From Trichaptum fuscoviolaceum (taxonomy: Eukaryota > Basidiomycota > Agaricomycetes > Hymenochaetales > Trichaptaceae): 64,000 nt of DNA. Both the position numbers and the translations under genes were made by a program. Under the pieces are notes generated by a model. That model was not told the origin of the DNA, did not search any database, and saw only the letters and a list, made by a program, of their open reading frames with translations. Of the stretch, positions 56,523 to 64,000 are shown in pieces; the first letter of the stretch is position 1; each line of letters starts with the position of its first letter. The stretch lies in contig CAJSYZ010000003.1 of NCBI GenBank assembly GCA_910574455.1, positions 3,099,250 through 3,163,249 of the forward strand, written 5' to 3'.

Positions 56523-59500
56523 TCACCCGTATGCATACTCAACCTCGTCTACACCCGCGCCTTGTGCGAAAGGACCTGTTTCATCTCGCGGCATAGGTCC
56601 TAATTCTGGTTCGTCTTCCTCCCCATCCAGGTCAACTGCACTATTATCGTCCAGACCAAACGGCATCACGGGACGAAGACTGGATCCAGAGCTTGACCGT
56701 CTGTGCCCGCCCACTGGCGACTTCGGTAGAGCAGCCATAGTTTTTGGACTCATGTGCTACAAAAGATGGTCAGATGTGACAGGATTGTACAGTTGAACTA
56801 CAGCTAACCTCCCAATTGTTCCGATTCTCGTCGATGGACTCACGATCGGAATCGGCCAGACCGGAATCAAACTTCGGATCGTCAACAAGGTCGCCGATCG
56901 ATGCTATACTCTCACTGTCAGAGATCCCGTCCGCGATCTCCGGGCCAATGTGAGGTAGACGATGCCAAGCAGAGGTTCCACCAAACAGAGGTCCACCTGA
57001 CGCTGCATGATCGTCTGACATTCCTAGATCGTTCAGGTACTCCTCGTATTCTTCTTCGAAAGCAATGTCTTCGGTCGTGTATGGCAAAAATATCGATGGG
57101 TCGGGCGCTTGCGCGCGTAGAGGCGGAAAGACATCGGCTTCCACTACATTGGGTGTTCCTACAGGCCTCATCATCGCAGAGAACTCAGGGCCCGACAGAC
57201 CATCTAAAGGCACCGATACGCTGGATGATCTGCGGTGACTATCGCGGGAAGAAGTATGCGCAGCGACAGATCCATATCGCTTGTTGTTATCTATGGTGGA
57301 TTAGTTGGTGTCTTAAATTACATAGAATGCACTCACAGAATTTGACAAGCTTGCGTAAAGCCTGTTCTTGTGACTATAAATACAGAAGCAACATGAAAAA
57401 GTAGTGGTAGAGTTGGATCGCATGAAAGACTTACTAAAGCATCTTGCGCATCATCTACCTCAGCTCCCGTCAGCCATTCATCCCGTAAATCGGGTCGACA
57501 CTTCAGATAGATACTTGTGATGACCTTCATGTTTGCTGGACAGATGAATTAGTAATGTTGTGAGTAAGACATTTGGGACAATTACATTGCCGCCACTTCC
57601 GCCCACAATAAGGAACTTGGCTCTTAATCAACTTTAAGACATTCAGTTCTAACATCGGATGTGATACTTTCAGTATGCGCTTCAAAACAGCCTAGCAGAT
57701 CGTGCTGTAAGCGAAGTACCATAAACCTGAGTATCCTAGCTGACGCACCGAGCTTTTATACTGTACAAGAATCAGAATCCGATGGGATCTATGTTTGGAT
57801 AGTTTCTGCATGATTTTGACAAAATTAATTGTCGAAAAGAAGTTCCGCCAGGAAAAGTCTGTTATCAGCTCGATTTCTTCGTCCTCTTTGAGACCCTTAG
57901 GCAAAAAGGCCGAACGTGACGAGTGCCTTGGTGGAGCAAGCATACCATCTTCAGGACGTTGAGCGTAAGGGTGCTTGGAGTACCTCAAACAAAACCGGAA
58001 GAAGCTGCAAGATACATAGTCACGTCAGAGGATGCAAAATAAGGAACCTAATGTGCTCACTTTCTTTCTGGCACTTCTGCTTTCGAAGCAACGGTGTTTG
58101 CAACTTCTTGTATTGTAAACATTTTTAGGATCAAAAGCAAACAATTTGATTCCAAGAGAACCTGTCCAAGATAATGAAACTTCATAACATCTATGAATAG
58201 AGGATTAAGCCAAGTTCATAACAATCAATCAAGATACTTACGGGATACTTTAAACCACTTGAGCGTTAGAAGGAGAATAGCTGACACAGCCTTCGACATG
58301 ATTTCACGATGTCTCGTCGTGTCTACTTCGTCAAGCGAAGGAGGTGGCAACGGCGGTTGTTGCTCGACATCTGCTACAGGTAAATACCGCGCGAGAGAGG
58401 AACAGTACATTACTTACGAGTCGGAACACCAGGCGGGAACGCTGAAGACGAGGCAGAAGGAGGCGGTTGGTTGTTGTTTGCGGCAGAGACCGCCGCCAAA
58501 AGCAGTTTGAGAAGGACCAAAACCCAGGCGCCGAGAGCAGGGAGGGTTGAGCTCTATAACACACTAAGACGGCAAGACAAAACATAGAAGAACTACCACT
58601 CACATAAATCTGTTCCACTCGTCTTAACCTTAGAAGATCCTCCCTTCGCTCACGTAGCTCCTTTATTTTCCTTGTATTAGACCCGTCGTTATCTTGGATA
58701 GCTTCTTTGATTTTGTCCTCAACCTCCGCGATTTTAGCATTCAGAAGAATAATGTCTAGCAACTCCTCCGAAGAGTCCTCGAGGTCGTCTTTGATAGATA
58801 CAATAGATGATTTTCTATCTGATCCCGAGATAACAGAAGACGAGGTAAACCCTGAAGCTTGAAGGCCATACGTGGAGTTAAGGCTCAGAATCGAGTCAAA
58901 CGTTTCGCTAAATGCATCTGCACCAGGCATTCTTTGTAGCCCACTTTCTTCTATCATGCAATCCTCCCGTGTGCGCCACATCTGAAGTAGAGAAGCGCTA
59001 ATATGCATGTGCTTGTTGTATAGTTTATCTGCCTCGTCAATCGCGAAGGGGACCAAGCGAGCATCTCGCCCTCTGGAAGGTCTTAGCTGACTTCGGGAAA
59101 AGGGGAAAAGGAATGGTCTGTTTTGATCGGTTTGATACTGTTGCTTTTTGGGTCTAGGAGAGGGCGGTGGAGTAGGCATAGGGGTAGTTTGTTGGGTTGG
59201 GTTAGGATTATAGGTTGGATTTGCAGATGGATAAGCGGATTGTCCCATGTTTTGAGCTGAGGACGACTGCTGGAAGTCTGTTTCGTCACCATGGTGATAA
59301 TGATGTCTAACTGGGATAGGTGTATAAGCTTCCGCGAGCTTGAGAGGAGGCACCGAGAAAGTGGAAGAACGAGACACAGTAGTTGATCCGGAAGATTCTG
59401 CCTTGACCGAGGAGTATGATGTCGGTTGCGGAGGGGTAAAAGTTGGATATTTGACAGATGTCTCTTGTCGGAAAGTTTGGATGTCAAAAGGAGATGACTT

Positions 59501-60806
59501 GATGGGAACGGCTATTGCATGTAGTTAGTCGATCAAAAACTTGACGAGCGATAGCGAGAGTTGCAGCTCACACTCTTCTTTCTCATCGGGTAGACCTGCT
59601 AGCTCACGCGCAAGCTTCTTGGCACGTATAAGATCCCTTGAACCACCGCAGCAAGCCAGAATAGTCTTCCACAATAACAGTAGCACCTGGTGGCAAAAAA
59701 AAACGGAGACTAAGGAAAGATCTTAAACAAAATAACGGAGTCCTCACTTTCTTAAGAGGATAACCTTTGGCGCTCTTGTCGCGTAAGCCAGCCACCATAT
59801 GAAACAAATACACAGGCAAAGGAGGGTCCAAGCTCACTAAAGACGATATTAAATAATCAGTAGTCGCACCCGTAGGGACAAGTGGTGTATGATTCACTTA
59901 GTTCATCCGCGAAGTCATCGTTGTCCTTAAGGACTTCAATTATAAGATACAGCATACCCAGATACACCGAAAGTTCTGTGTTGACTTCTTCGATGCAATC
60001 TTGCTTTTCCGCGGGGGATATACCAAGGCGGTGTACATCGGAATCCGACAAGGAGCTAAAAGAGAATGAGTTTTCAGACAGGCAGTATTATGCTAATCCG
60101 ACCTGAGTAAATCGTGCTTTGCATTTGCTATCTTGATTGCCTCAACGATATTGCTTACGCCGTTGAGGGCACGCACAAGTCTACAATTCTCGATGATCCA
60201 GTGAAGTTGGTGCTCTGGCGAGCTTGTCTCTTTGAATGTTCCTGAGTTACTGATAAGAAAGGCGCTCCATATTAACTGCCATTCACGAGGCTACAACAAA
60301 CCTTGCAGGACATAGAAGAGCCTCCTTGCATTTGTGAACCTCACTTCGGTATTCTTATGCTCAAGGCTTTCGAGCAGTATGCTGACGTGGTTTTGTCGGC
60401 GTTGCAAGGGGGCCTTAATCCACTCTATTCGATGTAGAAATAATAAGTTTCGATACAGGATAATAAGCAGCGCCGTGGCGAAACTTACCTCCCTCGAAGG
60501 ACCCTTCCCATGCCCTCAAGTTCTCTTCGACCTGCGGTGCTTCTACATATGAAAAGAACTCTTCAATTTCATTCATAACAGTGTCCTCATCCTCATATCG
60601 AAAGTCATAGTAAGATTGCTGCACGAGCCGTTCGTTCAGTCAACGAATTGAAGCTCTGATGAACTTGGAAGACTCGTCACCTTCGGCTTTGGCGCTGAGT
60701 TGACCATCGACTTAAGCTGTCCAAGGGTTATTGAGTCAAGGCTCCCTGGAGGTGGACCATTCTCATTATTGAATGTCGGAACATTGTTGCCAAATGAGAG
60801 CACCAT
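56523..60806 (-). CDS. FAR11: Far11/STRIP subunit of the STRIPAK complex
   Basis: Seventeen exons, from the start: 60681-60806, 60489-60618, 60302-60424, 60103-60241, 59898-60055, 59748-59836, 59572-59686, 58604-59511, 58418-58553, 58242-58370, 58061-58190, 57749-58004, 57586-57691, 57435-57535, 57337-57373, 56809-57290 and 56523-56756. The sum is 3399 bases, 1132 residues, with all 16 junctions in phase. N1221-type region: SYYDFRYEDEDTVMNEIEEF and WIKAPLQRRQNHVSILLES; then VLLLLWKTILACCGGS. The DUF3402-type C-terminal half has HVMKFHYLGQVLLESNCLLL, RYSKHPYAQRPEDGML and KCRPDLRDEWLTGAEVDDAQ. STRIPAK is a PP2A/kinase scaffold acting in fungal development, cell fusion and septation. Neighbouring core genes show no functional link. 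Confidence 0.9.
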
Positions 60807-60879
60807 CTTTAGGAGCTGAAGAGATGAAAGCTCTGAACAGGCTCAGGTTGCGATCGGCGCGTGTCGCCAACCTCGTTCC
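60807..60879. promoter_or_regulatory. FAR11 5' flank
   Basis: Short stretch between the FAR11 start codon and a MITE-like repeat; no element recognised. Confidence 0.3.
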
Positions 60880-60996
60880 CAGGGGCCGTCAGAGCCGGCT
60901 TCCATAACTAGCTTACCGTCGGAATATCCTAATTAGTGTTTGTAACAAACAAGACATAACTTAACGAGAATGGAAAGCCGTCTCTGACGGCCCCTG
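60880..60996. mobile_element. 117-bp MITE-like foldback
   Basis: Starts CAGGGGCCGTCAGAGCCGGC and ends with the near complement (GCCGTCTCTGACGGCCCCTG), inverted repeats of about 26 bases with two mismatches. No 8-bp duplication is visible. It lies at the junction of the conserved block and the repeat-rich DNA. Confidence 0.6.
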
Positions 60997-61620
60997 GCAA
61001 AAGATCAAACGCATCAGGGAAACTACTTTCTGCTGAAAGTGACTTAAGTGTTACTTAAACGTCCTGAGAGACTGAAGTCTTAAATAAGGCAAGCTTTACT
61101 TATTCATGCATGTCCTCCCATTATTCAGGACAAGTTGGCTGAAATAAGTGCGGGCTGGCTTAAATAAGGAAAGATGGCTGAATCAGTGCTCTAAGTGTTT
61201 CAGGCATTCTGCACCCCAGTGCTCCAGTGTATCATCCTTTAATTACAGCAGTAGACAAGTGTTGTAAGACAAATTGCAGTGCTCAAGAGTCTAAGTGCAT
61301 AAGAACGTTCCAAGTATTTCATTGCATCAGAAATATATAAGACAACATTATGTAGCTATCAGTGCCTCAGCGTTCAAGTACATCAGTCATTTACGCAAGA
61401 CTAAGCATAGCAGTCGCTATCATGGGATCCGCCACGACATTATCCTGAACCTCTTCCGTGACGGGCAGTGGCAGGCCACATTTCGCTGCCGTGCCTTTGT
61501 TTCTACTGCTACGCCAAAGAACATGCAGAATTGAAGACTGCTCTGCGAGTCGATGGTAATATAATGTTGAGCGCACGGACAGAAACGAAAAGAAGAGGCT
61601 CACTAGTGATTGATTTGCCC
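60997..61620. other. 3' flank of M2, homologous to the 3' flank of M1
   Basis: In reverse complement it carries ACTCTTGAGCACTGCAATT, AGAGCACTGATT, CCTGAATAATG and TTCCCTGATG in the same order as 39.88-40.14 kb. An exon-like stretch analogous to the M1 3' UTR exon may lie at about 61500-61545. No coding gene is supported. Confidence 0.55.
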
Positions 61621-64000
61621 TTAGAAGTCTACGCAGTCCGTAGCCGAATCCCATTTTGAAGCGTCGTCCTCCTCATGATCACCATCTCCACCTAAATCCT
61701 TGTCCTTGTCCTTGCCCTCGCCCTCGCCCTCGTCCTCGCCGTCGCCCTCGCCGTCGTCCTCGCCCTCGTCATCGCCCTCGCCCTCGCCGTCGTCCTCGCC
61801 GTCGTCCTCGCCCTCGCCGTCGTCATCGCCCTCGCCGTCGTCATCGCCCTCGCCGTCATCATCGCCCTTGCACTCAATCTTGTCAACTCCCTCGTCCCCG
61901 CTCTCACTCAGGTTGTCGTCACCCTCAGCATTAGCATGCTCGTCCTCTGCATCACCTTCCACCTCGCCTCTATACTCAGCCACCTCACGCTCTTCGCCCT
62001 TATCGTCGGTTCCGTCGGTTCCGTCTTCCCAATTATCAGCGTCTTCGTCATACGCTTTTTCGCAGGTCGAATCTGCATCTATAACGTCAAAATACAAGGA
62101 GAAGTCCCTGCCAGTGATACCCGATCCAACAAGTTCGGTGTTCTTTCTCGTATCGATATCTGTACTGGCATCGTAAGCTAGGAGGCGGGATCGAACCTTT
62201 TCCCAGTTTGATTCAGTGAAGAAAGAGGGATTTGACAACAAGTTAACATAGTCGTCCGTATGAGGTTGCCACAGAGCGCTAGTGAAATACCACTCAGCGC
62301 CGCCAAGTTCTTCTTTGATATTTTGCAACCGAGCCACCTGTTTATCAATGGCAACCTTGACCTATCCATGGGAAGATCAGCGAATAAGGACAATATAAGT
62401 GCTGAAAAAAGTAGATACCGCTGTTGCCGCAAGGGCGAGGGCACCGATAGGCTTTCCTATGGTGTTTCTGTCCAGTATTTTATGCCGACCCATGGCCAAG
62501 ACAATGTGTACGGACAACACTGAGACCACAAGGTCAGAGCAGAACAGTCCTTGCTTCTGTACATTTAGGGTCAATGCATGGACACAAAACGCGACAATAA
62601 ACACTCTTTTACTTACCCTCTCCATACTATACCAGCTTTCCCATAGAAACGGTTCGGCTTTCTTCTTGTCAACTAGCGTCTGCAACGTCTTCACAATTGC
62701 TTCGTTTTGCATTGACTTTAATTGTTCGCCGCTGATAAAACTGGCAACTGATTGCTCAGCTTTCTCAAAAAGTTTCTTGCGCCAGCTATCAGAGCATCTC
62801 TGGGCCGCCTGAAATACGAGGATTGCATCTCAATTTGGTAAAGGTGACTTGGAGATAAGTTAGATTGACTCAACTAGAGAACAGATATCGGCGAACTGAG
62901 TTTCGTAACTGAATTCCACAGAATCAAACACTTTCCCCCACAGTGAGCTGATGAGCTTATTGTCCGGAGTTTGCCATGGTGTGACGGACTTTCCAACTGC
63001 GCGAAATAGTGAAGGTAATAGAATATGAGTCCATCCTGCCTGAGTACCGGGAGGGAGACACTGGTTCGTCGCCCTTTTCCTGCCTGGCACGCGAGATCCT
63101 TCCCTTCCTTCATTTTGATCCTTGTCCTCAAGTCCCACTGATGTCTGCATATAAGTAAATCAGCAAAATATGTCATAGAAATGAATTTGATTCGACAAAC
63201 TGAGCTAGTAGTCCGAGAGACTTTGCGATGACCTTGATAAGCCCCAGTCACTAACACTTCGGGTCCGGGGGTGCAGGATGCTCTCGTCATTGCAAGGGAC
63301 GGTGCTCGAGGTGCTAACGACATCTTTCGACCACCAGACTATTAGTAAGAAAAAAAGGTGAATGTCTACATTTAGAGTGTATCAATCGACTCTCACTTAC
63401 TTCATTATCAGCCACCAGCGACTGCCTCTTGCGATTAGAGGTAGCGGATCCAAGCTCCGGCTGCAGCACGTCAGAAAGCTGTTATCCATGGCAAGTGAAC
63501 AGCTCGAAAAGAAGCACTTACTGTCATATCGGCCTCAGGCCGATAAGGAATGTCAGAGGGTTTCCTCTTCTTACTCAAGTCCTTTCCGCCTGATCAGATA
63601 CGAACTTAAAATGCCGGTTACCATAGAATTGACGCTTACTGTGGCACCGGCCTGTGTGTCCATGTCAGTCAACAATGACTTCTTGATCTTGACAGCCTTA
63701 TTAGCCTATTGAGATGGTTTAAAATAAGTAAACATAAAATGAAGGAATTCATTGCACGTGAAGGTAGAAGAATTACCACATTAACCTGAGAGTCGGTGTC
63801 TGGTGGCGACTTCCTCTTTCCGTTCTTTGTGACTGTGATGTCCTATTCATATTCACACATTAGCGCTCAACTTGAAGTGAAGAAGGAAACGAATAGTTGC
63901 CACAGGAGAGCACCGGAAGTGAGCCTACAGTGCATCGACACTCACACATACCTGTACACGGGGTTCCAAGGCTAGTGATTGCACCTTACAACCATAAATA
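61621..64000 (-). CDS. M2: paralogue of M1 with microexon array (5' end outside window)
   Basis: Minus-strand exons visible: from 63952 to the edge, 63777-63842, 63640-63705, 63522-63581, 63401-63478, 63201-63338, 62875-63144, 62617-62808, 62419-62556 and 61621-62361. All junctions are phase 0 and each complete exon is a multiple of three. Exons match M1 one for one: 66/66, 66/51, 60/60, 78/69, 138/138, 270/273, 192/192, 138/138, 741/669 bases. Microexons carry GKRKSPPDTDSQVNV, LSKKRKPSD and SNRKRQSLVAD. The large exons keep GTQAGWTHILLPSLFRAVGK and GRHKILDRNTIGKPIGALAL. The tail is an Asp/Gly/Glu repeat (DDDGEGDDDGEG) instead of the Asp/Lys/Gln type of M1. Function unknown; basic clusters suggest nuclear targeting. 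Confidence 0.78.

Noticed and set aside
61656..62176. Plus-strand Ser/Pro and Arg/Pro repeat frames near 61.7-62.2 kb
   Set aside because: They are shadows of the acidic repeat tail of M2 on the minus strand.

Overview
The window is nuclear DNA of a filamentous basidiomycete, most likely an Agaricomycete. The evidence is genes densely split by short GT-AG introns (about 46-90 bp), a Plavaka-type transposase, a chromodomain Ty3 retrotransposon, hAT elements with 8-bp target duplications, and fungal housekeeping genes (Emp24, kinesin-8, dihydroorotase, Far11). Gene models were assembled by hand by matching splice-site phases. Where I give a full exon list, the exon sum is a multiple of three and phases agree at every junction, unless stated otherwise.

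Layout. (1) 1-40 kb is a repeat-rich accessory region. It starts with a foldback repeat that cuts off a protease-like gene, then a coiled-coil gene, then an unusually long solo LTR with a 2.85-kb palindromic element nested inside. Next come a coiled-coil gene split by a solo LTR plus a small terminal-repeat element, a decayed Plavaka transposase with a hAT element nested in an exon, a small basic coiled-coil gene, a mosaic DNA-transposon-like segment, a second hAT element, and a many-exon gene (called M1 here). M1 is followed by an intact Ty3/gypsy chromovirus with near-identical LTRs and a CTACT target duplication. (2) 40.2-60.8 kb is a conserved core: EMP24 (p24 cargo receptor), kinesin-8, dihydroorotase (URA4), a Trp/Gly-rich CcmS-related protein, a membrane coiled-coil protein, a GAR-domain cytoskeletal protein, and FAR11 (STRIPAK). 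(3) 60.8-64 kb returns to repeat-rich DNA, with M2, an inverted paralogue of M1 running off the window.

Points of most interest. M1 and M2 are built from arrays of tiny phase-0 exons, each a multiple of three bases and encoding degenerate basic/Ser-Pro modules, so any exon can be skipped without changing frame. The Ty3 element carries an exact 11-nt complement between its predicted RNA 5' end and its primer site, as in Tf1 self-priming. Three consecutive introns of the first gene are related in sequence, like introners. The first intergenic regions are made of a small vocabulary of self-complementary words that also flank the Plavaka transposase.
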